DNA of 64,000 nt. Source: Halichondria panicea. Taxonomy: Eukaryota > Porifera > Demospongiae > Suberitida > Halichondriidae. The DNA is taken from positions 5,253,202 through 5,317,201 of the forward strand of contig NC_087393.1 of assembly GCF_963675165.1 (NCBI RefSeq), given 5' to 3'. The notes beneath the pieces are model-generated. The model searched no databases. It had not been told where the DNA came from and was given only the letters and a program-made list of their open reading frames with translations. Below, piece by piece: positions 1 through 9,433 of the stretch. The position numbers were made by a program, and so were the translations under genes. How positions within the stretch are numbered: position 1 is the first letter of the stretch; each line of letters starts with the position of its first letter.

Positions 1-373
1 AGCTGCCAGAGCATGCATGCAGTTAACACGAAGATTAAAACTGGAAGAAACTCTCATGCACTGCATGGTATTTTATACGTTTGCACATTGCTGGTGGGTG
101 TAGTATCCAGGCATTGAAGCGTGATTACAACTGATTAAATTTATTTTGAGGGCTCTCAATCAAAAATTTGCACCCATGACAATTTCCCGCTATACGGTAT
201 ACCAAATATGCAAGGTTCCATGAAATGAATCCAATTTCAGTCAAACATCGCATGTTCATAATTACAATAACGCAAATCATACACAACCATATAATACTAT
301 AAAGTCACTAAATAGATATACATATTTATTATGCATGCACTAATTGCACAGTCATTAAATAATGTTCTCTTTG
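1..373. other. 3' flank of the repeat-peptide gene
   Basis: No gene is visible. Short stretches match the region below the second precursor gene (around 227-245 versus 8108-8127, and 340-358 versus 8232-8250), so the two genes are paralogous through the 3' UTR as well as the leader. A single MITE-type terminus (CCCGCTATACGGTA, about 187-200) resembles the ends of the elements at 36129 and 55856, but I see no partner end. Confidence 0.55.
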
Positions 374-1183
374 CTATTCCAAAGCACCAACAGCATCGTT
401 GAGGATATTTTCTGCAGTAAGCTTGTTAATTTCATTACTTAGCTTGGATATTTTCTTCGCTTTTAAATTAGCAGCTATACTACTATTAAGAATGGCTATC
501 AATTTTCGTTTAGCATTCTGTTCCATTTCAGCTTCTTCTTGCACGGCAGCAGACTCTCTGTTAAGTTCTTCATCCCACAAACCAGCACTACCTAGAAACT
601 TGAGAACGCTTGGAGCATACTTCCCAACAGTGCCTCCAATATCACTCAACAATCCTTCCATTTCAGCTTCTTCTTGTACGGCAGCAGACTCTCTCTCGAG
701 TTCTTCATCCCACAAACCCGCACCACCTAGAAACTTGAGAACAGTTGGACCATACTTCCCAACAGCGCCTCCAATATCACTCAACAATCCTTCCATTTCA
801 GCTTCTTCTTGCACGGCAGCAGACTCTCTGTCGAGTTCTTCATCCCACAAACCCGCACCACCTAGAAACTTGAGAACAGTTGGACCATACTTCCCAACAG
901 CGCCTCCAATATCACTCAGCAATCCTTCCATTTCAGCTTCTTCTTGCACGGCAGCAGACTCTCTGTTAAGTTCTTCATCCCACAAACCCGCACTACCTAG
1001 AAACTTGAGAACAGTTGGAGCATGCTTCCCAACAGCGCCTGCAACATCACTCAACCATCCTTCCATTTTAGCATTGTCTTGCATGGCGGCGAGGAGAGCT
1101 TGAGCTTTGGCTTGTCGGGAGAGGGGGACTGCAATGGCAGAGGTTGCCATGGCGAGCACAGTCACAATGATGAGAGCCTTCAT
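374..1183 (-). CDS. Secreted precursor with four 45-residue internal repeats
   Basis: Single-exon gene of 269 residues; I do not recognise the family. Residues 1-18 form a signal peptide (MKALIIVTVLAMATSAIA), followed by a short basic propeptide up to residue 39. Residues 40-84, 85-129, 130-174 and 175-219 are four copies of one unit: a hydrophobic, glycine-rich segment with two lysines (for example GLLSDIGGAVGKYGPTVL) and then an acidic spacer (DEELxRESAAVQEEAE). Copies 2 and 3 differ at one residue. Residues 220-269 are a lysine-rich helix-like tail (KRKLIAIL, LKAKKISKL). Short amphipathic segments alternating with acidic spacers resemble multi-copy precursors of membrane-active or antimicrobial peptides, but the repeat core is near-neutral and classic dibasic cleavage sites are absent between copies. 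Processing at the single Arg of the spacer or at the EEAE/MEG junction is a guess. The start is fixed by the signal peptide and by the identical start of the paralogue at 8749. Function is unknown; an ORF on the opposite strand is only a shadow of the repeats. Confidence 0.85.
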   Translation of the reverse strand: MKALIIVTVLAMATSAIAVPLSRQAKAQALLAAMQDNAKMEGWLSDVAGAVGKHAPTVLKFLGSAGLWDEELNRESAAVQEEAEMEGLLSDIGGAVGKYGPTVLKFLGGAGLWDEELDRESAAVQEEAEMEGLLSDIGGAVGKYGPTVLKFLGGAGLWDEELERESAAVQEEAEMEGLLSDIGGTVGKYAPSVLKFLGSAGLWDEELNRESAAVQEEAEMEQNAKRKLIAILNSSIAANLKAKKISKLSNEINKLTAENILNDAVGALE

Positions 1184-1430
1184 GTCTTCTTATAGCGTCG
1201 GAGAGTTTGGAGCTTCTTGAAGAGGCAGTTGATCGATCTTCAGTGAGTATGATTACTAGACTTTCTGCAACTGCTTTTATACACGGCCATAAATAAAATG
1301 GAATTTCCCTGTGTGGGAAATCTGAAGACACCTAATAATATCAACAACCCTTGTGGCTGCTGAGGAACAATTAAGGAAAGAAGTTCACGTGTGCTGCACC
1401 TCTCCCACACGATAACAATTATTAACACTT
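1184..1430 (-). promoter_or_regulatory. TATA promoter of the repeat-peptide gene
   Basis: On the minus strand a TATA box (TATAAAAG, 1274-1281) lies about 90 bp before the start codon, with a short 5' UTR below it. The block from the start codon to about 1410 is closely similar to the block above the lipase gene (about 7310-7490), and its proximal 130 bp to the block above the second precursor (8750-8880). A TCACGTG E-box at 1385-1391 is also present at 7466-7472 in the lipase promoter. The TATA position and the conservation between paralogues are seen; the transcription start is inferred. Confidence 0.7.
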
Positions 1431-1513
1431 AAAAATGCAAAAACGTAATTTGTTTTATCTTCTAAAGGCCTGTATATACAAGTGCATGAGTTGGTTAGGA
1501 AGGTTGTTCCCAG

Positions 1514-2568
1514 CCATGCACATCTATAAGCCACCATCACAAGGAAACACACTCCCTCATAAGAGAGGCATGCACATCTATAAGCCACCATCACAAGGAA
1601 ACACACTCCCTCATAAGAGAGGCATGCACATCTATAAGCCACCATCACAAGGAAACACACTCTCCCTCATAAGAGAGCCATGCACATCTATAAGCCACCA
1701 TCACAAGGAAACACACTCCCTCATAAGAGAGCCATGCATCATCTATAAGCCACCATCACAAGGAAACACACTCCCTCATAAGAGAGCCATGAACATCTAT
1801 AAGCCACCATCACAAGGAAACACACTCCCTCTAAGAGAGCCATGCACGTCTATAAGCCACCATCACAAGGAAACACACTCCCTCATAAGAGAGGCATGCA
1901 CATCTATAAGCCACCATCACAAGGAAACACACTCCCTCATAAGAGAGCCATGCACATCTATAAGCCACCATCACAAGGAAACACACTCCCTCATAAGAGA
2001 GGCATGCACATCTATAAGCCACCATCACAAGGAAACACACTCCCTCATAAGAGAGGCATGCACATCTATAAGCCACCATCACAAGGAAACACACTCCCTC
2101 ATAAGAGAGGCATGCACATCTATAAGCCACCATCACAAGGAAACACACTCCCTCATAAGAGAGCCATGCACATCTATAAGCCACCATCACAAGGAAACAC
2201 ACTCCCTCATAAGAGAGCCATGCACGTCTATATATAAGCCACCATCACAAGGAAACACACTCCCTCATAAGAGAGCCATGTACATCTATATATAAGCCAC
2301 CATCACAAGGAAACACACTCCCTCATAAGAGAGCCATGCACATCTATAAGCCACCATCACAAGGAAAAACACTCCCTCATAAGAGAGCCATGCACATCTA
2401 TAAGCCACCATCACAAGGAAACACACTCCCTCATAAGAGAGCCATGCACGTCTATATATAAGCCACCATCACAAGGAAACACACTCCCTCATAAGAGAGC
2501 CATGTACATCTATATATAAGCCACCATCACAAGGAAACACACTCCCTCATAAGAGAGCCATGCACATG
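1514..2568. repeat. 55-bp tandem repeat array, about 19 copies
   Basis: The unit reads approximately GCCATGCACATCTATAAGCC, then ACCATCACAAGGAAACACAC, then TCCCTCATAAGAGAG (55 bp). Copies are nearly identical; a few carry small indels such as a TATA insertion (2231, 2288, 2453, 2510). Long ORFs cross the array on both strands because the unit lacks stops in several frames, but they shift frame at each indel and have no protein-like character. A two-copy version of the array lies at 7575-7690 behind the related lipase promoter. Confidence 0.95.
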
Positions 2569-2579
2569 CAACTCTATAT

Positions 2580-3240
2580 TTATACAGCGATTTACATATT
2601 TATCCAGGGATGCAACTCTATACATCCAGCGATGGTAGGTCATTCATCAAGTGATGAATAAAAGCTTAGGGTCAAAGGTAATTACTTTATCCCGTGGTCT
2701 TTAATCAAAATACGCATGCACATACATGGGCAGTAATTGGTTCTCATCCGGTACCAGTTAACAGCAGGGAGCAGGCAAAAGGATTGCTCCCTATACATGC
2801 ATGGTGGGGGCACTTGGTGGGGGCACTGTGACAGTGGCGGCTGGTTCCGCTTGGCCTGACGCCCACGTTTTGCAAAAATCTTACACATATCTTACATACA
2901 TATCTTATATCTTACTTACGGTGTCCTACACACCTAAAGAATGACTATAGGGTGGACATGCCATGCAATGCAAACGTGTTAGGGCAGGGCTTTCAGAACC
3001 TGCTTGCTCCTAAACCCCAAACCATTGTTAAATCCTCCTCTTCTGTAGGGGAACATAATTATTATTTCAGTCACGAATTTCTCTCTGTCTATACATATGC
3101 ATGTACTCTGCTGCGGGATAAAGTAACCTTTGAACCCTAAACTCGTATTCATCGCTGGATGAATGACCTATCATCGCTGGATGTAAAGAGTTGCATCCCT
3201 AGAAATATGTACATCGCTGCATGTGGATAAATATTGAGTT
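2580..3240. mobile_element. Foldback element with about 110-bp inverted ends
   Basis: The stretch 2580-2697 is the inverted complement of 3114-3238 with modest divergence: both arms hold ATCGCTGGATG, GAATGACCTA, GAGTTGCATCCCT and CGGGATAAAGTAA. The roughly 420 bp between the arms has no convincing ORF. This is the layout of a non-autonomous foldback transposon. Target-site duplication was not resolved. Confidence 0.65.
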
Positions 3241-5543
3241 ACTTTGCTTGATCATTTTAATGCATCGCTTGATAAATGAAAGCACCGCAGGTGCTGATGC
3301 CTCGGTGGAGATGCCAAAGCTACATAACATAACATAAAGCTACTAATAGCAGTCCAATCATGCATGCAAACTCAAAGAGTGGGTAATGATCGACCATGAT
3401 TGTTGTTAAAAACGATCGATGCCAAAAGTTCAAGCCTAAAATTACTGGCTGCCGTCTGCAGAGCCTTGCATGCAGCTCTCTTCTCACTCTTGCAGCTACC
3501 AATAGCTATAGCGTTCTAGTGCAGAGCTAACTATACTAAGTAGAGTAGCAACATTCAGTAAACAAGTTTGGCTACGTGCTCTTCTGCATGAAAAGGCTGC
3601 AATGGCATTCGAAGTAAGCAAAACTAGGCATAACTCAAGAACGAAGTATTATTTTGCAAATCCACAAATTAAAATCCAAGTAAATATGACTATAGAAGCC
3701 TATCTCTTACTCGCACTTGATTCATCCTTGAGCAACTGTAGCAGTCTATACATGCACAGACACACACACACACAAACACACTACCGTATATCTCGCTTGC
3801 GCATGCGCACCGAGGCATAAATACCGCCTGCAGTTGGAACTGATCAACAATTTTGAAACAAACAGCTAACCATAGCATGCTGCATGCTGCAGAAAGGCTG
3901 CTATATATATATATATATGTATAATTATATTCAGCAAAATTTAAACACGCCGGCAAAAACCTTTCTACGGTCATTCCGCGAAAGTTTATACCCACATACG
4001 GTATACACATGCACAGATGGTACCACCCCACCCCCACCCACACCCACACCACAAAGCCAAAATGAACCGTAAAATTCTTAGAAATGTTTCGTATTAACAA
4101 TATACATATACACCATATATGATTATTTGTCCAGTTCATGTAAACAAATAATCATACCATAATTATTACACTTATGCGAGTGAAAAACCGAGCCAAATCA
4201 GCAGAAAAATTGAATCTTTGCGATCTAACTATATATATTGTGTCCTGGCCCAAGGATCATGTGTAATTACTAGTACTATATTTTTTGCAATTGATCAACC
4301 TTGGCAACGTTCGCATATGCACATACTCGCTACACATTCTCTAGTAATAATTATGGTACTATATAGACACATTGTATTCAGTTGATCCCTCTGCATTAGC
4401 TATAGGCAGTCCTTGCATCACAGCTTCAGGATTCAGGATAAGAATGAGAAGAGATGGAGCAACTTCAGCAGCTTGTCACCTCTAGTTTAGTTCTCTCTAT
4501 ACACGGTAACCCGGCACAACACACAATGCTTAACCGCTGTTATTCAGCAAAGATTAGTTAGCAATTTCACGGTGAACGGCCAATTAATTACATACATTGC
4601 TATCGCTATAACCAAGAGTGCATAACATTATCTAAGCTATTGTTAGACACTAAAAGTCTAAGATCTACATGGGAAGTACATGGGAAAAGTGCCTCAGAGC
4701 AGGTATACTATGGGACTTAGTATACCAGTCCTGCAACTTACTTAGTATTATACCTATATAGTATTCCGTTGTCAAGTAATTGTATTGTATAGTCAAGCCT
4801 CGAGGGCAAGGTTTACGCATGCACACTAGATCTAAATGAGTTTTGTCGGTGTCCATGCGATTTAGAAGCCCTCAACCACTTGTATATATAGTACCCTCGC
4901 TATACGCTCGGGATACTAAATCAGTGCTTTTGGGCTTCTATATAAACTCCAAAACAATTTACCGCTAAGCAACTTGCTAATTGCTGAATTCTGCAGCCTT
5001 TCTATTTTGTAACCGTCCTGGCTGATACTTAATTTGTATCCCAAGGATACACTTAGTTGAACTGAAGGTCACTGAGCCAATTAGTCTTTTATTAGATATG
5101 ATGATCAGAATAATTATGAATATTCAGAGTTTTCAATTCGGTTAATATAGTAATCCAATCAGTATACTGTATATTCTGAGAGATGTAGTATATACCATAC
5201 TGAAAACGTTGTATGCTATCCTATACAGAACATCTGCGCATCAGTGCATGCATGAACATCTTCAAAACTCCAAAGTTGGTAATTCATCCCGAGTATATTG
5301 GTCTCCGTACTTATAGTATATCAATGTCCTGCCAATTATCAACCCATCTAAGTTACAGAATGTGATGATTAGTATTAGTACAAACATTTAAGTAATGGTA
5401 ATAAATTAATTCCTGTTTACTATATAGCTATATAGACCACTAGAATCGATCACTATATAGAACATTATGCGCCATATATTCTAATTATCTACAGTATTAA
5501 TTGTTATTCTCATTCTCTATTATAATTATATAATTCAGAGAGT
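3241..5543. other. Intergenic, no gene seen
   Basis: AT-rich DNA with a short (AC)n tract near 3758 and an (AT)n tract near 3902. ORFs here are short, simple-sequence-rich and show no protein family; none is supported. The end nearest 5543 should contain the 3' UTR of the lipase gene. Confidence 0.5.
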
Positions 5544-7193
5544 TTAGCTCCAAATTTTATCCTTTGGCCCACCGACTTTACGTTTCGAAGGCGCCCCAAC
5601 TATTGCACCAATGTCTTCAAGAACTTTGCTGTTAGACACAATCTTGGAATGATTTACTTTGCTGAAGGTCTTGTACTGGAAAGAATATTTGGAAGGCATA
5701 CTTGACCACCTGTGACATACCCTAGAGCTAATAGTGTTTACTGATCCGTCCCCGTCACCGTTCTTAACAACTGGTCGCAAGCCAATAGCATTGCTAGGTG
5801 TCAGATCTTTTGAATAGGTGAATTTTTCCGGGGTAGGTACACCAACTCCATAGAAACAGTACGTTGGTACATTGGGAGCGGGGTAGTCTGATACTAGACT
5901 TTGCACGCCTTGAAAAGCCCGATAAACATTTGGAGCATTGAGGTCCCGAAACAGCTGTTCATAATCGTTAGCTGAGTACGTTTTGGACGGTGTTGATATG
6001 AGAGCAACGTTGCCAAACACTGAGGGCTTCGGAAACAGCCAAGGAATACTCTCGAATGTACGACCAATCGGAACAATAAAGTCGCTGATCAAACCGTACG
6101 CAAATAACAGCAAGTCAGGAATACCATGGTAACCAGATACGACACTTTGAACAGTCGCTGCACCACCAGACCAAGCAGCTGATAGTGTAACGTACGCATG
6201 GATGTACTTGTCCTTCCATGCTTGGTTAATCCCACTGAAGCCGGTCAGAAAGTGCAGGGAAACGAGACCACCCATACTGTGTACGACCAGGGTCACCTTA
6301 GTATTGCCGTTGGTTTTGTACATGTCTTCAATCATCGACTTGAGACGATGGAAGTATCCTCTCTTCTCAAGCTCATCTGTTACGATATTGAATAACGAGG
6401 TTACCTCAACACTTATAATAGTATAGCTATAGCTGGAGGTTTCTTATAAGCTTTACACCAAATTACCCTCTCACTGAAAGCAATACTATATAATTCTTTT
6501 CTTTGGTGTCTTACCTGCAGCCAATCTCCAGTCATAAGGAGCCCCTCGAATAGTCTCTCCTCTTTTGTAGCCTCGATCGACAAAGTATTTCACCGTGTCG
6601 TGAAAATATGGGAGTATATTTTTCATAATTCCAGGGTCGAGATATTCGACACTCGATGTCCCGCCAAATCCAGGAACACGGATCTCCACTTTAGTATTGT
6701 TGTGGTAGGAGTTGGTATTTGCGTTGTATCTCAATCTGTTAAATAGATGTGATAAAACTTATCTAGTGATGTCACTGAGACTAACAATAACAAAATTTAA
6801 TGCTAACACTTGAAGTGTTACATAGCTAAAATAATAAGCTGCATTGCCATTACTTACGGCAGCTCTCTCTTTGCACAAATATTGTAGAGGGAGAGTCGTA
6901 ATGGAGATATCCATAGCTTCTTGTATTCGAGACGAGTCGAACACAAGGAGGTCTGATCCTTAACTTGGAGTTGGGAACCCATCACACCCGGAACTAAACA
7001 TGAGATTGTGTGTAGAAAGACACAATCATTAGATTTACATTCAAAGAATAAAAAAAAATGTTGCACTCAAATACGTGGAGACATAATTGAACCTATTTCA
7101 CTTACTGAGGACAATGGGTGATGGGGTAGCCTCACATTGCTCGAGTAGTATCACCATAGCAACACACAACACCAACGCTAGCAGCTGCCTCAT
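5544..7193 (-). CDS. PLA2G15: Lysosomal phospholipase A2 / LCAT-family lipase
   Basis: Four exons (7106-7193, 6858-6993, 6515-6735, 5544-6376) join in frame to 425 residues, close to the 412-440 usual for PLA2G15 and LCAT. Exon 1 is a signal peptide (MRQLLALVLCVAMVILLEQC) ending just before SPIVLIPGVMGS, the family's first strand. Exon 3 holds RVPGFGGTSSVEYLDP and RGAPYDWRLAAG. Exon 4 carries the nucleophile elbow VVHSMGGLV, AWKDKYIHAYVTLSA, the acid GDGDGSVN and the His in VNHSKIVSN, so the Ser-Asp-His triad is complete. The enzymes deacylate phospholipids (PLA2G15 in lysosomes) or esterify sterols in plasma (LCAT); the motifs fit PLA2G15 somewhat better. Its promoter is almost a copy of the one driving the repeat-peptide precursor, which suggests co-expression. 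The symbol means family orthologue or co-orthologue. Confidence 0.9.
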
Positions 7194-7570
7194 TGCTTCA
7201 ACTATTATTCAACTGATTGTAAAGCCAGTGAAACTTGAAACTATTCATACACGGACTTGTGTAATATAAGCTATGAAAAGTAACTGAAAAACATGCATAT
7301 GTTTGGAGCTCTTGCCGAATATCATTAGTGAGTATGATGCTAGACTTTTTGCAGCTGTTTTTATACACGGCCATGAATAAAAAGGGGATATCCCTGCGTG
7401 GGAAATCTGAAGACACCTAATAATATCAACAGCCTTTGTGGCTGCTGAGAAACAAGGAAAGAAGTTCACGTGTGCTGCACCTCTCCCCCATTACTCTAAT
7501 GCAAACACCAAGAATTTTCAATTGTTTTCTGTTCTATATACAAGTGCATGAGTTGGTTAGGAAGGTTGTT
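7194..7570 (-). promoter_or_regulatory. TATA promoter and 5' UTR of the lipase gene
   Basis: A TATA box (TATAAAAA, 7358-7365) lies about 165 bp before the start codon. From about 7310 to 7570 the sequence follows the promoter of the repeat-peptide gene almost base for base, including the TCACGTG E-box (7466-7472) and the segment leading into the 55-bp repeats. The two promoters are therefore duplicates although the coding regions are unrelated. Confidence 0.7.
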
Positions 7571-7574
7571 CCCA

Positions 7575-7690
7575 GCCATGCACATCTATAAGCCACCATC
7601 ACAAGGAAACACACTCCCTCTTAAGAGAGGCATGTACATCTATAAGACACCATCACAAGGAAACACACTCCCTCATAAGAGAGGCATGTC
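7575..7690. repeat. Two-copy version of the 55-bp repeat
   Basis: Two units of the same repeat found at 1514-2568, in the same orientation and at the same place relative to the duplicated promoter. Confidence 0.9.
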
Positions 7691-8257
7691 CCACAAGCTA
7701 GGGCCTTGTTACTAGACAGTTGTTTCCTTCTCCTATATACAGTTTCCTTGACTAGTTAATTCCGGGAAATGTATTTTTACACAACCCTTAAAGCTGCTAA
7801 GTGTAGACACAGATGTTAGTAATACCCCTCCCCCCCAAAGATACTTTTACAATCATAGAAGACAAGGGGGGGGGGGGGGGGTAGATTGTTATAATTATGA
7901 GGAGATATTTAGCACGTAATCATTCTTCCCACAGTTTGCCCTGTACTGTGGACTCTCCCTCTCCTGGATCAACAGTATGTAAGTTGTGTTTGCACGCGGC
8001 TAGTGTAGGAACTCGTACACTAATTGTAGGAAATAGACAGCATTAAAATAATTATAAGACATCATGAAGATGGTTTATATGATCAAGTTATACCATACAT
8101 CATGGAGTGAATCCAATTTCAGACCAAACACTGTTCCGGCACAACAATAATGTAATTCATATAAAATTATACACAACTATACTGTAATATCTATCTAAAG
8201 CAAAATTATACGTGCACATAATTATATGCACTAATAGCACAGTCATCAAACATGCAT
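7691..8257. other. Intergenic and 3' flank of the second precursor gene
   Basis: No gene seen. There is a G-homopolymer of about 16 near 7866-7880. From about 8100 the sequence resembles the 3' flank of the first precursor gene. Confidence 0.5.
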
Positions 8258-8749
8258 TTATAATATGCATAGTTTTACAGTAACTTTGTCATCGTCGTCG
8301 TCGTCGTTGTTGTTGTGACGAAGTTCCAATTTCGTTGTTTTACAAATTTCATCGGAATAAGGAAAATAATTAGAACTGTCAGAATCCGAAACATCTGAAA
8401 CATCGAAATGGTTGTTATTTTCATCCGAAAGATCGAGAGAATCAGCAGATTGGTCAGGAACCCTGCCAAGAGAATGAGATCGCACTCCTCCTTCAGGTTT
8501 CTCTGGCTGTAGGTCTAAACTTTTTGTTTGTACTCTAACAACTCCTCCATTGAGTAGCCTCAGGCCATCCCTCAACATGGTGGGGTCCAGTTTCTTAAGG
8601 AATCCTCCAATATCCCTCAGCCATCCTTCCATTTTAGCATTGTCCTGCATGGCGGCAAGGAGAGCTTGAGCTTTGGCTTGTCGGGAGAGGGGGACTGCAA
8701 TGGCAGAGGTTGCCATGGCAAGCACAGTCACAATGATGAGAGCTTTCAT
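8258..8749 (-). CDS. Second secreted precursor, same leader, different body
   Basis: Single exon, 163 residues. The first 44 residues are the same as in the precursor at 374-1183 (signal peptide, propeptide ending AAMQDNAK, then MEGWL). After that it has one core segment instead of four: MEGWLRDIGGFLKKLDPTML and then RDGLRLLNGG. This core aligns with the first repeat of the paralogue (shared PTxL motif) but is richer in Lys and Arg. The remainder is unrelated: a polar linker, then a Ser/Asp-rich acidic stretch (SDVSDSDSS), and a run of six Asp encoded by a trinucleotide repeat before KVTVKLCIL. A conserved leader in front of a rapidly changing body is typical of venom, antimicrobial and other defence peptide families. 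That reading is an inference; the actual function is unknown. Confidence 0.8.
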   Translation of the reverse strand: MKALIIVTVLAMATSAIAVPLSRQAKAQALLAAMQDNAKMEGWLRDIGGFLKKLDPTMLRDGLRLLNGGVVRVQTKSLDLQPEKPEGGVRSHSLGRVPDQSADSLDLSDENNNHFDVSDVSDSDSSNYFPYSDEICKTTKLELRHNNNDDDDDDKVTVKLCIL

Positions 8750-8890
8750 GTCTTCTTATAGCCTCGAAGAGTTTGGAGCTTCTTGAAGGGCAGTTGATCA
8801 ATCTTTAATGAGTAAGACGCTAAACTTTCTACAGCTGCTTTTATACACGGACATGAATGAATGAAAGACTGCACATACCAACAGCCCTTG
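8750..8890 (-). promoter_or_regulatory. TATA promoter of the second precursor gene
   Basis: A TATA box (TATAAAAG, 8838-8845) sits 89 bp before the start codon, the same spacing as in the first precursor gene. About 130 bp match that promoter; beyond this the similarity fades and no 55-bp repeat follows. Confidence 0.7.
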
Positions 8891-9031
8891 TGGCTATAAT
8901 ACTTCCAGAATAAATTGAGTGAAAGTACTTGCTTCCATATAATAATCTACTTCTCTTTACACCCACACACCATATACTTTCAGCAATACAATAACAACGG
9001 TCTTAGCTTGCCTAGCCATACTATATAAATG

Positions 9032-9078
<47 letters not shown>

Positions 9079-9433
9079 GGAGCTAGGGCGTACGCGTAAC
9101 TTGTAGAAGTATAAAGAAGGAAATAAAGATATCAATGTATTGTCAGGGAAAGAGTGCTTGATTCTATCCATGCATGCACACCTCTTTCCCTGACAATACA
9201 TTGAGTATGCATGCATGTACATGGACACAATACATGTTCCAACCATATTCTCGGTTAAAAATATAACAATGTATACGCCTAAATTAACATTAGTGCATGA
9301 TCTTTCCCAATTAATGCCTGCACATGCATGTATATAGGAAGCTGCTACTACACACAAGAGATGGTATAATGTACTGCATTAAAGCTGTGCTACAAATGTT
9401 AAAGTGGTGACCCACTGCAAGTAAGTAACTCAC
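8891..9433. other. No gene; microsatellite and perfect hairpin
   Basis: Contains an (AC)n tract at about 9029-9077 and a perfect 22-bp inverted repeat (9133-9154 and 9182-9203, arm core TGTATTGTCAGGGAAAGAG) around a 27-base loop. The CHTF18 exons expected after 9434 are not here. Confidence 0.6.

Noticed and set aside
399-1103. 234-codon ORF opposite the repeat-peptide gene
   Set aside because: It arises because the 135-bp coding repeat has no stops in that antisense frame; no signal peptide, and the minus-strand gene has promoter and paralogue support.
1435-2295. Long ORF of 286 codons across the tandem array
   Set aside because: Its peptide is only the array translated in changing frames; equal ORFs exist on the other strand.
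1514-2568. Array resembling CRISPR repeats
   Set aside because: Units are contiguous 55-bp copies without variable spacers, in a eukaryotic genome; it is a plain tandem repeat.
3690-4139. 149-codon minus-strand ORF
   Set aside because: Composition follows simple AT and AC tracts; no family, no splice or promoter support.
5544-7193. Possible horizontal transfer of the lipase
   Set aside because: It has introns, a signal peptide and animal PLA2G15/LCAT motifs throughout; no sign of bacterial origin.
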